A stretch of 64,000 bases of DNA from an uncultured Oscillospiraceae bacterium. Its GTDB lineage: Bacteria; Bacillota; Clostridia; Oscillospirales; Oscillospiraceae. The notes below the pieces were generated by a model. It ran no database searches. It worked only from the letters and a program-made list of their open reading frames with translations, and was not told the DNA's origin. Below are positions 1-8,719 of this stretch, piece by piece. A program made the position numbers and the translations under genes. Location of the stretch: the NCBI GenBank assembly GCA_934565775.1, contig CAKTIN010000001.1, forward strand, positions 1 through 64,000, read 5' to 3'. Within the stretch, counting starts at the first letter, position 1. Every line of letters begins with the position of its first letter.

Positions 1-207
1 CAGCATGGTGCAGAAGCGGCTGAAGCTGGACAGGGGGGCGGTGAGGAAGGTGACAATATCCGCGCCGGGGTTCTTGCTGCTCAGGAAGATCAGCAGGAAG
101 CAGAACAAAATGGCCACACCGGCTGCCAGCAGGGTGCGATACACGCTGAACCGCTTTTCGATCTGCACGGCGGTAAGATACGGCAGCCTGTTATTCTTTT
201 TATTCAT
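1..207 (-). CDS. BMP-type nucleoside ABC transporter permease (5' part only)
   Basis: Start of a membrane permease that runs off the left edge; about 69 residues are visible. The first ~25 residues are basic and polar, followed by a hydrophobic segment (LLAAGVAILFCFLLIFL) that is the first transmembrane helix. The ATG at 207-205 overlaps the end of the upstream ATPase gene by 8 bp, so the two are translationally coupled. Permeases of the YufP/NupP type sit in this position after the ATPase in BMP-family nucleoside transporters. The family call rests mainly on that context and a second permease gene probably follows outside the window. Confidence 0.75.
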   Translation of the reverse strand, partial: MNKKNNRLPYLTAVQIEKRFSVYRTLLAAGVAILFCFLLIFLSSKNPGADIVTFLTAPLSSFSRFCTML

Positions 208-1789
208 GGATGACACCTCTGATTTCTTCCTCGCTCTGCTTCTTGACGCCGAGCATATACTCGCCCAGGACCTCGGGGGTCACATTGGTCAGGTCCTCGA
301 AGTAGGCGACAATCTTGCCCTCGTACATGACGATGATGCTGTCGCTGACGTTGATCAGTTCGTTCAGGTCAGCGGAGAACAGCAGCGTGGCGGTATCGTT
401 CTGATCCCGGAGGTCCACGATCTTCCGACGGATCAGATCCGTAGCGCCCACGTCAATGCCGCGGGTGGGATGGCTGGCCACCAGGAGCTTCGGCTTGGAG
501 GAGAATTCCCGGGCGGCGACGACCTTCTGCACGTTGCCGCCGGAAAGGGTCTTGACCGGGGCCTCGGGGCCGTCGCACTTAATGAGGAATTCCTTGATCC
601 GATCCTTGGACCAGGAGTTGACATAGTTATGATTCAGCACGCCGCCCTTGCTGTAGGGCTTGGTGAGATAGCGGTCGGAGATCAGGTTCTCCTCAATGGA
701 CTGGCCGGAGGAGACGCCGTAAATCATACGGTCCTCATGGACCATGCCGACATGCAGATTCCGAATGGCGTGAATGGACTTGTGGGCGATGCTCTGGCCC
801 TCGATCTCGATGGTGCCCTTCTGCAGAGGCATATTGCCGCAGATGGTCTCGGAGAGCTCGCTCTGTCCGTTGCCCTCAACGCCCGCCACGCCGAGAATCT
901 CGCCGGCCCGGACGTCAAAGGAAATATCGTCAATGGCGTTGACGCCAAAGGCGTTGGTATGGACCAGGTTCCGCACCTTCAGAACGGTGTTCTTGGGCTT
1001 GGCCTTGTCCTTCTCAATATTCAGCATCACATCGCGGCCGACCATCATCCGGGAAATATCCTCAATGGACACGTCCTCGATGTTGGCGCTGCCGGTCACC
1101 TGGCCCAGACGCAGCACCGTGATCCGGTCGCAGATCTGCTTGACTTCCTGCAATTTATGGCTGATAAATACGATGGTATAGCCTTGCTTCTTCAGAGCCA
1201 CGAGCTGCTCAAAGAGCTCCTCGGTCTCCTGGGGGGTCAGGACGGCGGTGGGCTCGTCCAGAATCAGGATCTGCACGCCGCGCAGCAGAACCTTCAGGAT
1301 TTCCACCCGCTGCTTATAGCCAACGGTCAGGTCCTTGATGAGCGCGTCGGGATCCACGGGGAGGTTGAATTTCTTCGCCGTCTCCTCGGTCATTTTTCTC
1401 GCTTGCTTCGCGTTATAGAACAGGCCGCTCTTGGGCTCGGCGCCCAGGACCATGTTCTCCGCCACAGAGAGGGAATTGACCAGCATAAAGTGCTGATGCA
1501 CCATGCCGATGCCCAGGCTCAGGGCGTGCAGGGGGCTTTCGATCTTAACTTCTTCGCCGTTCAGCAGGATCCGGCCATGCTCAGGCTGCTCGTGACCGAA
1601 CAGAACCTTCATCAGCGTGGTCTTGCCCGCTCCGTTTTCACCGACGAGTCCATGAATTTCGCCTCTGCGGAGCTGGAAGTTAATATCCTTATTCGCGACA
1701 AAGCCGTTACTGTAAATTTTGGTAATGCCCTCCATGGAAAGGACGATATCATTGTTGGGAGCAGCGCTTCTGTCTTTTTCCATTTCCAT
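200..1789 (-). CDS. ABC transporter ATP-binding protein, double nucleotide-binding domain (nucleoside/BMP type)
   Basis: 529-residue cytoplasmic ATPase with two fused ABC domains, the layout of YufO/NupO nucleoside importers and of CUT2 sugar importers such as RbsA. The first domain has Walker A GENGAGKTT (about residues 51-59), LTVGYKQR in place of the usual signature and Walker B LILDEPT. The second has a degenerate Walker A (GVEGNGQSE, no Lys) and a proper LSGGNVQK signature. A degenerate second site is normal in this family. The start is set by GGAGAA just upstream of ATG. It follows the BMP binding-protein gene after two hairpins and overlaps the permease gene, so it should power uptake of nucleosides. 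Confidence 0.9.
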   Translation of the reverse strand: MEMEKDRSAAPNNDIVLSMEGITKIYSNGFVANKDINFQLRRGEIHGLVGENGAGKTTLMKVLFGHEQPEHGRILLNGEEVKIESPLHALSLGIGMVHQHFMLVNSLSVAENMVLGAEPKSGLFYNAKQARKMTEETAKKFNLPVDPDALIKDLTVGYKQRVEILKVLLRGVQILILDEPTAVLTPQETEELFEQLVALKKQGYTIVFISHKLQEVKQICDRITVLRLGQVTGSANIEDVSIEDISRMMVGRDVMLNIEKDKAKPKNTVLKVRNLVHTNAFGVNAIDDISFDVRAGEILGVAGVEGNGQSELSETICGNMPLQKGTIEIEGQSIAHKSIHAIRNLHVGMVHEDRMIYGVSSGQSIEENLISDRYLTKPYSKGGVLNHNYVNSWSKDRIKEFLIKCDGPEAPVKTLSGGNVQKVVAAREFSSKPKLLVASHPTRGIDVGATDLIRRKIVDLRDQNDTATLLFSADLNELINVSDSIIVMYEGKIVAYFEDLTNVTPEVLGEYMLGVKKQSEEEIRGVIHE

Positions 1790-1846
1790 TCTAATTCTCC
1801 AAATCGTGTTTTTGGGAAGGGAGCTTCCGCGTGAGCTGCCGCAGGC

Positions 1847-1924
1847 GGCCGGAGGGAAGCAGACCGGCTTCCTCCGGCCTACGGGTTAGGGTTTGGGCTG
1901 GCCGCCCGCATGGGACGGCCAGCC
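1847..1924 (-). terminator. Two consecutive stem-loops between binding-protein and ATPase genes
   Basis: Two GC-rich inverted repeats lie in the 163-bp gap after the binding-protein gene. One has 9-bp arms GGCCGGAGG/CCTCCGGCC (1847-1855 and 1871-1879). The other has 9-bp arms GGCTGGCCG/CGGCCAGCC (1896-1904 and 1916-1924). Neither is followed by a strong T tract on the minus strand, so partial termination or 3'-end protection of the binding-protein mRNA is more likely than full termination. Such hairpins often keep binding-protein levels above those of the membrane components. Confidence 0.55.
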
Positions 1925-1952
1925 GCTTCTTTCATTGGGGGGTGTCAGCGGA

Positions 1953-3149
1953 TTAGTGGGCAGCAGCCTCTGCCTTCTTCTCGTTGACGTACTCGGGGGT
2001 AGCGCCCACAGCGGTGCCGACCTCGATCTTGCCGTCCTTCAGGTCCTGGCAGATCTGGGTATAGCGCTTGTAAACCTCGGGCATGCCTTCCTTAACGATC
2101 TTGTCGAACTGCTCGGTCTCCAGCATCTCCAGGTAGCCGGAAGCCACGTCGCAGTTGGTGTGCTTGCCGAACTCCAGCTCGCCGTTGTAGAACTTCACCA
2201 TGGCGTCGTAAACGATCTCGCCGAACTGCTTGATGGCGGAGGAGACAACGTAGTCAGCGGTAGCGGAGCCGGACTGCTTCAGCTGAGCGCCGAAGTCGGT
2301 GTCCACGCCGAAGGCGTAGTGGCCCTTGGCAGCGGCAGCCTCGCAGACGCCGAAGCCGGCGCCGCCAGCGACGGCAAAGACCACGTCAGCGCCCATGTCG
2401 AACTGCGCGTTGGCAAGCTCGGTGCCCTTCGCGGAGTTGGCCCAGTCGCCAATGTAGGAGTACAGAACCTCGATGGAGGGATCGACGTAGTTGACGCCGT
2501 CAATGTAGCCAACCAGGAAGTCGTTCACAGCGGTGTTCTCGCCGCCGCCGACCCAGCCGACGACCTTGTCAGCGTTGATGTGGGAATCGGAGGTCTCGGT
2601 GGTCATCAGAGCAGCCAGGGCGCCGGCCATGAAGGCCAGGGTGTTCTGGTCGGCAGTGAAGCTGGCGATGTTCTTGCAGTAGGGCAGGGAGTAGTCCACG
2701 CTGCAGTCGAACAGGATCCACTTCTGGTCGGGGTACATCTCGGCAGCTCTCTGCACGGGCTCGGGGATGGAGTAGTAACCGGTGACGATCACGTCGTACT
2801 CACCGCCGGCGCACAGCTCGGGCAGGGTGGTGTCGTGCTTGGTCTCGTCGGAGTTGCACTCGTAGTAGTTCAGGGTAGAACCGGTCTCTTCGCAGAACTT
2901 CTGCAGCTCGGCGTAGATCAGGTCCTCGCAGGACAGGGTGCCCAGGGACTGGATGACGTACATCATGATGTTCAGGGGCTTCTTATCGCCCTTGGTCTCG
3001 TCGGTGGTCTCGTTGCCGCCCTTGGTCTCGTCGTTGTTGGCCTCGGTGGGCTTCTCGGTGGGGGCGCTGGTGGGATCGGTCTTGGTCGCGCAGGCGCACA
3101 TGCTGAGCATGATCGCAGCCGCCAGGAGCAGTGCCAGAATCTTCTTCAT
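1953..3149 (-). CDS. BMP-family (PnrA-like) nucleoside-binding lipoprotein
   Basis: 398-residue substrate-binding protein of a BMP/PnrA transporter, which captures nucleosides outside the membrane. The N-terminus is a lipoprotein signal (MKKILALLLAAAIMLSMCAC) whose second Cys, preceded by Ala, is the likely lipidation site. A Thr/Glu/Lys-rich linker of ~45 residues follows, then the two-lobed domain with motifs such as WVGGGEN and GVDTDFG. The start is chosen at 3149 because AAAAGGAGAAACAAA precedes that ATG; an in-frame extension upstream would disrupt the signal peptide. It lies 70 bp after the nucleoside hydrolase gene, which supports nucleosides as substrate. Confidence 0.9.
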   Translation of the reverse strand: MKKILALLLAAAIMLSMCACATKTDPTSAPTEKPTEANNDETKGGNETTDETKGDKKPLNIMMYVIQSLGTLSCEDLIYAELQKFCEETGSTLNYYECNSDETKHDTTLPELCAGGEYDVIVTGYYSIPEPVQRAAEMYPDQKWILFDCSVDYSLPYCKNIASFTADQNTLAFMAGALAALMTTETSDSHINADKVVGWVGGGENTAVNDFLVGYIDGVNYVDPSIEVLYSYIGDWANSAKGTELANAQFDMGADVVFAVAGGAGFGVCEAAAAKGHYAFGVDTDFGAQLKQSGSATADYVVSSAIKQFGEIVYDAMVKFYNGELEFGKHTNCDVASGYLEMLETEQFDKIVKEGMPEVYKRYTQICQDLKDGKIEVGTAVGATPEYVNEKKAEAAAH

Positions 3150-3219
3150 TTTTGTTTCTCCTTTTTTTGTTGTATTTTTCCCGCGCATTGCGCGTTGGGA
3201 ACAAGGTTGGGAGGGAAGC

Positions 3220-4197
3220 TTACTGATAGCTTCTCAGGGTGTCCAGCAGGAGCTTGCGGAACTTGTCGAAGTCCAGGCGCAGGCCCACATGGGTGTTGGG
3301 CGCGTGGCCGCGGAAGGGGGAGCCCTCGGGGGCGTCGTCCCAGCGCTTGGCCAGGGTCAGGTCAATGTCCGCCTCGGGATTGTTGCCCTGGAGGGGCCGC
3401 AGGTCCGTCACGGTCATGCCCCGGGTAAGGCTGCCGTTCAGTTCGATGTCCACATGGAGATAAGCGGACTGCACAATGGACGGATCGATCAGCCAGGCCA
3501 CGGCGCAGGGATCGTGGAGGTGCGCATCGCCGCCCCTGCCGAAGAAGTCCAGGAGCTCTGCGGCAAACACACCGGCCTTATTGCCGATGGACCGCATTTC
3601 CTCCACATCCTCGGGCAGCACCGGGCACTGCCGGGTGAGGTTCACGCCGGACATATAAATGGGCATTCCGCTGTGGAACACCTTGTAAGCGGCCTCCACA
3701 TCCACGAAGATGTTGAATTCCGCCGCAGGGGTCCAGTTGCCGCAGTAGGCGCCGCCACCCATGATATACAGGCCCTTGACCCGCTGGGCGATGCGCGGCT
3801 CCTTATTCAGCGCGGAGGCGATGTTCGTCAGGGGACCGGTGGCCACCAGGACCACATCGTCCGTGGACATCACGGTGTCCACGATGAAGTCCACGCCGTG
3901 CTTCTTCTCGGCGGGCTTGCTGGGGGGCGGGAGCTGGGGGCCGTCCATGGCGCTCTTGCCGTGGACGTTGGCTGCGATGACCAGAGGCACCGTGGAGGGA
4001 CCGGCATGGCCGGGATACACCTTCACATCGGACCGGCCGATCACATCCAGGACCTGCAGGGCGTTCCGGGTGGTGTTTTCCAGGTAGCCGTTGCCGCCTA
4101 CGGTGGTCACGCCCAGAATGTCCAGGTGCTTACCGGCCAGCATAATGGCAATGGCGTCATCATGACCGGGATCGCAGTCCAGGATCACTTTTTGCAT
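3220..4197 (-). CDS. Inosine-uridine-type nucleoside hydrolase
   Basis: 325-residue enzyme of the IunH/RihA family, which splits the N-glycosidic bond of ribonucleosides to free base plus ribose in the cytoplasm. The Ca-binding/catalytic motif DCDPGHDDAIA lies at residues ~6-16. VGGNGYLENTTRNAL follows at ~40, then the central DVEAAYKVF region and a C-terminal LHDPCAVAWLIDP segment carrying the last metal-ligand Asp. AAAGGTGA 6 nt upstream favours the ATG at 4197. It is 19 bp downstream of the alcohol dehydrogenase gene in the same operon, between transport and sugar-handling genes. The base preference cannot be read from the sequence. Confidence 0.92.
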   Translation of the reverse strand: MQKVILDCDPGHDDAIAIMLAGKHLDILGVTTVGGNGYLENTTRNALQVLDVIGRSDVKVYPGHAGPSTVPLVIAANVHGKSAMDGPQLPPPSKPAEKKHGVDFIVDTVMSTDDVVLVATGPLTNIASALNKEPRIAQRVKGLYIMGGGAYCGNWTPAAEFNIFVDVEAAYKVFHSGMPIYMSGVNLTRQCPVLPEDVEEMRSIGNKAGVFAAELLDFFGRGGDAHLHDPCAVAWLIDPSIVQSAYLHVDIELNGSLTRGMTVTDLRPLQGNNPEADIDLTLAKRWDDAPEGSPFRGHAPNTHVGLRLDFDKFRKLLLDTLRSYQ

Positions 4198-4216
4198 ATC
4201 GTTCACCTTTCTTTCA

Positions 4217-5398
4217 TTACTCGCCAATGGCGTTTTGGAAAATCTTCAGGATGTCGTCCTTCGTCAGCACCTTGAACGCGCCGATGCGGTCGGTGCCGTA
4301 GGTGTGGCTGGCGGTTTCGGACATCTCCTCCAGGCGGTCGGTGGGAATGCCGAACTCCTTCAGGGAGGTGGGGAGCTTCAGCTCCTTAAAGAAAGCAGTG
4401 GTCCGGCGGATGCCCTCCTGGGCCGCCAGCAGGTCGTCCGTCTCGGTGACGTCGAATACCGTCCGGGCGAACCGGGCGAAGCGCCACAGGTGCTCCTGAT
4501 ACACATACTCCATCCAGTAGGGGGTGATGATGGTCAGGCTGGCGCCGTGGGGGGTATCGTACAGGGCGGACAGCTCGTTGCCAATGTTATGTGCGGACCA
4601 ATCCTGGTTCCGGCCGACGCCCACGGTGTCGTTCTGGGCTACGGTGCCCAGCCACATGACCTCGGCCCGGTACTCGTAATTCTTGGGATCGGCCATGACC
4701 TTCCGGCCGAAGGTGACGATGGCCTTCATCACGCCCTCGCACATATAGTCGATGCAGTTGAGCTCATCGGAGTCGCTGAAGTACCGCTCCATCACATGGG
4801 AGAGCATATCGGCGATGCCGCAGGCGCTGATGAAGGGAGGCAGGGTGCAGCAGAGCTGGGGATTCATGAACGCGTGCCGGGGCCGGAGGCAGTCGCCGCT
4901 GGTCAGGGACTTCACATGGATCTGCTCGTTGTTGATGACGGACACGCCGCCGGATTCGCTGCCCGTAGCGGGCAGGGTCAGGACCACGGCCACAGGCAGA
5001 GCCTTGGTGGGACGGCCCTTGCCGGAATAGAAATCCCACACATCGCCGTCGTACAGCACGCCGGCAGCCACGGCCTTCGCCGTGTCGATGACGCTGCCGC
5101 CGCCTACGGCCAGGACGGCGTCCACGCCCTCGGCCCGGGCCAGGGCGATGCCGTCATACACCCGGGTCAGCCGGGGGTTGGGGACGATGCCGTCCAGCTC
5201 CAGGCAGCGGATGCCGCTGGCGCTCAGGCGGTCCCGGATCCGGCCCAGCAGGCCGGTGGTCTCCAGGAAGGCGTCGGAGCTCCGGCACAGCAGCACGGTC
5301 TTGACGCCGTCCGCCGCCAGGGCCTCGCCGACGCCCAGCTCGGCGTCATGGCCGAAGTGGAAATGGGTGGGAACATAATACTGAAAATCCTTGAGCAT
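4217..5398 (-). CDS. Iron-containing alcohol dehydrogenase
   Basis: 393-residue group III (Fe-dependent) alcohol dehydrogenase, similar in layout to butanol dehydrogenase/YqhD enzymes that reduce aldehydes with NAD(P)H. The dinucleotide-binding motif GGGSVIDTAKAVA and GSESGGVSV lie in the N-terminal half. The metal-binding helix contains ADMLSHVMERYF, with further His ligands in the WSAHNIGNELS and DTPHGASL segments. The ATG at 5398 follows GGAGGAATAACAGCA. It starts 6 bp after the phosphatase gene ends. Within a ribonucleoside operon it may reduce a sugar or sugar-derived aldehyde, but the substrate is unknown. Confidence 0.88.
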   Translation of the reverse strand: MLKDFQYYVPTHFHFGHDAELGVGEALAADGVKTVLLCRSSDAFLETTGLLGRIRDRLSASGIRCLELDGIVPNPRLTRVYDGIALARAEGVDAVLAVGGGSVIDTAKAVAAGVLYDGDVWDFYSGKGRPTKALPVAVVLTLPATGSESGGVSVINNEQIHVKSLTSGDCLRPRHAFMNPQLCCTLPPFISACGIADMLSHVMERYFSDSDELNCIDYMCEGVMKAIVTFGRKVMADPKNYEYRAEVMWLGTVAQNDTVGVGRNQDWSAHNIGNELSALYDTPHGASLTIITPYWMEYVYQEHLWRFARFARTVFDVTETDDLLAAQEGIRRTTAFFKELKLPTSLKEFGIPTDRLEEMSETASHTYGTDRIGAFKVLTKDDILKIFQNAIGE

Positions 5399-5403
5399 TG
5401 CTG

Positions 5404-6063
5404 TTATTCCTCCTTCAAAAATCTCAGCAGCGCCTCGGGGGTGGCGCACAGCACGTCGGGCCGGCTTTGCTTCACCAGCTCCGGGTCCCCGTCTCCGTAG
5501 AGCACGCCGACGCAGGGCAGGCCGTTGGCCTTCGCTGCCTCCACGTCCCCGGCGGAGTCCCCGATGTACAGGCCCCGGGACACGTCGAATTGCTTCATAT
5601 ACGCGCCCAGGCGGCCAATCTTTCCAATGGTATCCGGGTCCGTATCCAAGGTGCCCCGGTAGCTGGTGAAATACTTTCTCCAGCCCTTTCGCTCCAGGAT
5701 CCGGCCCAGGGAGTAGTCTCCCTTGTTCGACAGGATCCCCGTGGGGACCCCCTCCTGCCGGAGCAGCGTCAGAATTTCCTCCATATGGGGGTACAGGACC
5801 GTATCCGGATAGTCGCTAAGGTACCGGTAATGCTCCGAAACTCCCTCGGCGGCGACGCGCCGGACCTCCGGCCCCGCCTCCGGATAAAGCTGCTCCACCA
5901 TATCCTCCACCAGGTACGCCAGATTCCGATTGTCAGCGGCGTAGGCCTCCGGCAGGACCAGCCCGGCTCTTTCGAAGCCGTACCGGACGGAATTCCAGAC
6001 GTCCTTGGCCGTGTAGGCCACGGTACCGTCAAAGTCAAAGAGCACCGCGGTGTACTTACCCAT
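5404..6063 (-). CDS. HAD-family phosphatase (phosphoglycolate-phosphatase-like)
   Basis: 219-residue HAD-superfamily hydrolase. Motif I is FDFDGTV (nucleophile Asp ~10), motif II is ILSNKGD, and motif IV is YIGDSAGDVEAAKANG, with an alpha-helical cap of subfamily I between them. Enzymes of this shape remove phosphate from small sugar phosphates such as phosphoglycolate. The start overlaps the exporter gene by 8 bp (translational coupling). The operon makes a sugar phosphate or a toxic by-product a likely substrate, but specificity cannot be deduced. Confidence 0.85.
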   Translation of the reverse strand: MGKYTAVLFDFDGTVAYTAKDVWNSVRYGFERAGLVLPEAYAADNRNLAYLVEDMVEQLYPEAGPEVRRVAAEGVSEHYRYLSDYPDTVLYPHMEEILTLLRQEGVPTGILSNKGDYSLGRILERKGWRKYFTSYRGTLDTDPDTIGKIGRLGAYMKQFDVSRGLYIGDSAGDVEAAKANGLPCVGVLYGDGDPELVKQSRPDVLCATPEALLRFLKEE

Positions 6064-7000
6064 GCACGGTCTCCTCGGGCTGGACGGTGTGAATGGAGGC
6101 CTTGCAGAAGATGGTCCCGGCCACCACCATGAAGGAGCCCACTACCATGGGCCAGGTGAGCGTCACACCCAGCAGCACGGCGCTGAGGACCGTGGAGAAC
6201 ACGGGCATGAAGTTGGAGACCAGGATGACCAGCATATGGTCGCCCTTCTGCATGGACAGATTCCAGAACAGGGTGCCCAGGAAGCTGGAGAGCACCACCA
6301 TGTAAAACAGCTCGCCGAACTGCCGCCAGGCCAGCACCTGGGGCTCGGCCACAAAGAGCGTGGCCCCGTAGGACAGCAGGCCCGTAACGATCATGAACAG
6401 GCCCACCGCGTCATAATCCGCGTCCCCCACGATCTTCCGGTTCAGGTTGGAGTACAGGCCCCAGGCGATGGAAGAGATGATGGACAGCAGGCTGGGCCAG
6501 AAGGCGTCTACGAACATGATCCGCAGGGTGTTCAGCACGGAGAAGTTTTCCACATCCGTGTTGGCCACCAGGATCCCCGCAATGGACAGCAGAATGCTGG
6601 GGATAAACCATTTGGAGGTCCTGTTTTCCTTCCGGAACATGACAACGGCCACGGCCAGGGTCATCATGGGCCACATCAGCCGCAGCAGCCCGGAGGTCAC
6701 AACCTGCTCCCGGGTGGCGGCGATGCCCACGGCGATGCCGGTGGTGAGCTTGTAGATCACATAAATCGGCCCGCAGATCAGCCAGTATTTCAGGGGGGCG
6801 GCGGCGTAGCTTTTCAGCCCGCTGCGCTTGATCTGCGCCGCCGTCATGATTACGCCGGCGCTGACGTTGCTCAGGCCCGTGGAGGAGAAGTTGCCGTAGG
6901 TCTCCGCCAGGGACCGGCCGAAGGCGTTCCCGGAGCCCCAGATCAGGGAGGCCAGGATGCCCAGAAACGTAAACTTTCTTGTATCTTTCTTTTTCGTCAT
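6056..7000 (-). CDS. DMT-superfamily transporter, resembles YddG aromatic exporter
   Basis: 314-residue membrane protein with about ten hydrophobic segments in two EamA-like halves. A central stretch, GIAVGIAATREQVVTSG followed by WPMMTLAVAV, lines up by memory with the YddG exporter (GYAATRHQAIEVG...LWPSLTILFA), which expels aromatic amino acids. The C-terminal half (NFMPVFSTVLSAVLLGVTLTW) also fits. It lies 4 bp after the PfkB kinase gene and overlaps the HAD gene. In a pathway that frees bases from nucleosides it may export the base or an aromatic product. Direction and substrate are inferred; other EamA families remain possible. Confidence 0.75.
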   Translation of the reverse strand: MTKKKDTRKFTFLGILASLIWGSGNAFGRSLAETYGNFSSTGLSNVSAGVIMTAAQIKRSGLKSYAAAPLKYWLICGPIYVIYKLTTGIAVGIAATREQVVTSGLLRLMWPMMTLAVAVVMFRKENRTSKWFIPSILLSIAGILVANTDVENFSVLNTLRIMFVDAFWPSLLSIISSIAWGLYSNLNRKIVGDADYDAVGLFMIVTGLLSYGATLFVAEPQVLAWRQFGELFYMVVLSSFLGTLFWNLSMQKGDHMLVILVSNFMPVFSTVLSAVLLGVTLTWPMVVGSFMVVAGTIFCKASIHTVQPEETVHG

Positions 7001-7003
7001 TTC

Positions 7004-7990
7004 TTACTGCTTCCTCGGCGTATTTGCCATAAAAGCCTTCAGCGTTTCCACATCCGGGGTGTACCGGGCGCTGTTGCCCGTCACCTTGTACCCTGCCACG
7101 GCGTTGCCCCAGGCGACGGCCTCCTCCACGGGAAGGCCCCGCATCCGCCCGGCGATAAACCCGGCGTTGAAGGCGTCGCCTGCGCCGGTGGTGTTGCGCA
7201 CCTTCACGTCATAGGGCTTCAGCAGCAGCTCCCGGCCGCCGTCCACACAGAAGGCGCCCTCGCCGCCCATGCGGGCGATGACCGTCCGGCCCGGGGCCGC
7301 AAAGGCCCGCACGCTGTCGTGCCAGTCGGGGCAGGGGCGGAAGGAATACATCTCGTCCTTCCCGGAGCCCAGCAGATACGTCACATAGGGCAGGGTCTCC
7401 TCCACCGCCCGGCGGATGCCCGGCTCCAGCTCCTCGGGCGTGGCGACCCGGGTATTGAGATCGAAGGAGGTGGGGACCCCGGCCTCATAGGCCGCCTTGA
7501 ACACCTTGGGCAGGTTTTCCCGGGTGCTCCCCTCGGCCATGTAGGTCATGCCGGAGGCATGGACCCAGGCGGCCTGCCGGACCCGGTCCAGATCGATGCG
7601 ATTCAGGTCCAGATCTGCGTAGGAGCAATCCTCCCGGGGGAAGGCCCACAGGGTCCGCTCCCCGGTGGGGTCGATAAATGCAAAGACAAAGATGGTGTTG
7701 CTGTTGTCCACCAGGGTAAAGCTGGTGTCGATGCCCTGCTCGGCAAACTCCTTGAGCAGGAACCGGCCGCCGTAATCCTCCCCGATGGCGCCCATAAAGG
7801 CGGTGGGGACCCCGAGCTTGCTCAGGGCGACTGCCGTATTGGCGCTGGTGCCGCCCCCGGACAGGGTGGGCATCAGCCGCTCGGAATTGTATACGTCGCT
7901 GGCCCCGGCCGCCAGGTTGGCCAGGGAGACCGTCACGTCCACGCAGGCGTCGCCGATGACGATCACAGGCTTCTTTTCCATATCAGGCAT
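7004..7990 (-). CDS. PfkB-family sugar/nucleoside kinase
   Basis: 328-residue ribokinase-fold enzyme. It has the N-terminal substrate-binding region (GDACVDVTV, then SGGGTSANTAVALSKLG) and the C-terminal PfkB signature NTTGAGDAFNAGF with catalytic Asp and anion-hole Gly residues. The start is taken as MPDMEKK at 7990, with GAGGCGG seven bases upstream. It overlaps the TrpF-like gene by 8 bp. Next to a nucleoside hydrolase, the simplest role is phosphorylation of released ribose or of a nucleoside, but the family also phosphorylates other sugars. Confidence 0.88.
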   Translation of the reverse strand: MPDMEKKPVIVIGDACVDVTVSLANLAAGASDVYNSERLMPTLSGGGTSANTAVALSKLGVPTAFMGAIGEDYGGRFLLKEFAEQGIDTSFTLVDNSNTIFVFAFIDPTGERTLWAFPREDCSYADLDLNRIDLDRVRQAAWVHASGMTYMAEGSTRENLPKVFKAAYEAGVPTSFDLNTRVATPEELEPGIRRAVEETLPYVTYLLGSGKDEMYSFRPCPDWHDSVRAFAAPGRTVIARMGGEGAFCVDGGRELLLKPYDVKVRNTTGAGDAFNAGFIAGRMRGLPVEEAVAWGNAVAGYKVTGNSARYTPDVETLKAFMANTPRKQ

Positions 7991-8696
7991 TTTTGACCGC
8001 CTCAACGAACGCCTTGACCTTGGCGGGATCCTTCAGGCCGTTGGTCTCGTCCTGGAGGGCCTTGGGCAGGTTGGTCCGGGTGCAGGTATCCACGCCGTAG
8101 GGATGGGCCACATGGATGGCCTCCGCCACGTTCTCGGGATCCAGGCCGCCGGCCACGATGCAGGGGACCTTGGTGGCCTCCACGATGGCCCGGTCAATGT
8201 TATGGTCGTGGGTCATGCCGGTAACGCCGATGCCGATGGTGCTGGCGGGGTCCTTGGTGTCGATGAGGAAGAAGTCCGTGGTGGGCTCGTAGCGGCGGAT
8301 CAGATCCTCGATGACGGGCCACTGCTCCTCATAGGGAATCCCAGCGTACACCGGGATGGCCTGCATGATCTTCAGATCGGGGTGGGCGTCCCGGATCCGC
8401 TGCACGCCCTCCGGGGGAATGTCCCGGATGTCGCCGGACAGGTGGTACACCTGGGGGCAGCACTTATCCAGATCGGAGAGGATCTCGTCCACGTCCTTGG
8501 CGATGGTCAGGCCGATGCCCACCACGCCCGCAGGCAGGTGATCAAAAATGTATTTCGCCTCAGCGCAGGTCTTCTGGATCTTGCCCAGGTGATCGGTGTC
8601 GCCCATGGCCACGCCGATGTGGTCCGCGCCCATGGCCACGCACATCAGCGCGTCGCTCAGGCTCGTAATGCTGTAAATCTGTGCAATGGTGCTCAT
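7983..8696 (-). CDS. TrpF-like (phosphoribosylanthranilate isomerase-related) TIM-barrel protein, copy 1
   Basis: 237-residue TIM barrel. Its whole length follows TrpF: an N-terminal QIYSI strand (TrpF KICGI), GADHIGVAM, YHLSGDIRDI (TrpF QLHGDE), FFLIDTKDP (TrpF LLDTK), VAGGLDPENVAEAI (TrpF SGGLNPENV) and a closing GVDTCTRTN. The Cys that is the general base in TrpF is Tyr here (residue 8), while the general-acid Asp is kept. The phosphate-binding GVDVSSG loop is replaced by GVDTCTR. It is therefore unlikely to serve tryptophan synthesis; no other trp gene is near. It is paired with a close paralogue 23 bp upstream, probably a tandem duplication. Confidence 0.8.
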   Translation of the reverse strand: MSTIAQIYSITSLSDALMCVAMGADHIGVAMGDTDHLGKIQKTCAEAKYIFDHLPAGVVGIGLTIAKDVDEILSDLDKCCPQVYHLSGDIRDIPPEGVQRIRDAHPDLKIMQAIPVYAGIPYEEQWPVIEDLIRRYEPTTDFFLIDTKDPASTIGIGVTGMTHDHNIDRAIVEATKVPCIVAGGLDPENVAEAIHVAHPYGVDTCTRTNLPKALQDETNGLKDPAKVKAFVEAVKNA

Positions 8697-8719
8697 CGCT
8701 ATGTACTCCTTTTGATTGT

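Noticed and set aside
5-1834. Long plus-strand open frame opposite the ABC ATPase
   Set aside because: No ribosome-binding site or recognisable domain; the ATPase on the minus strand is unambiguous.
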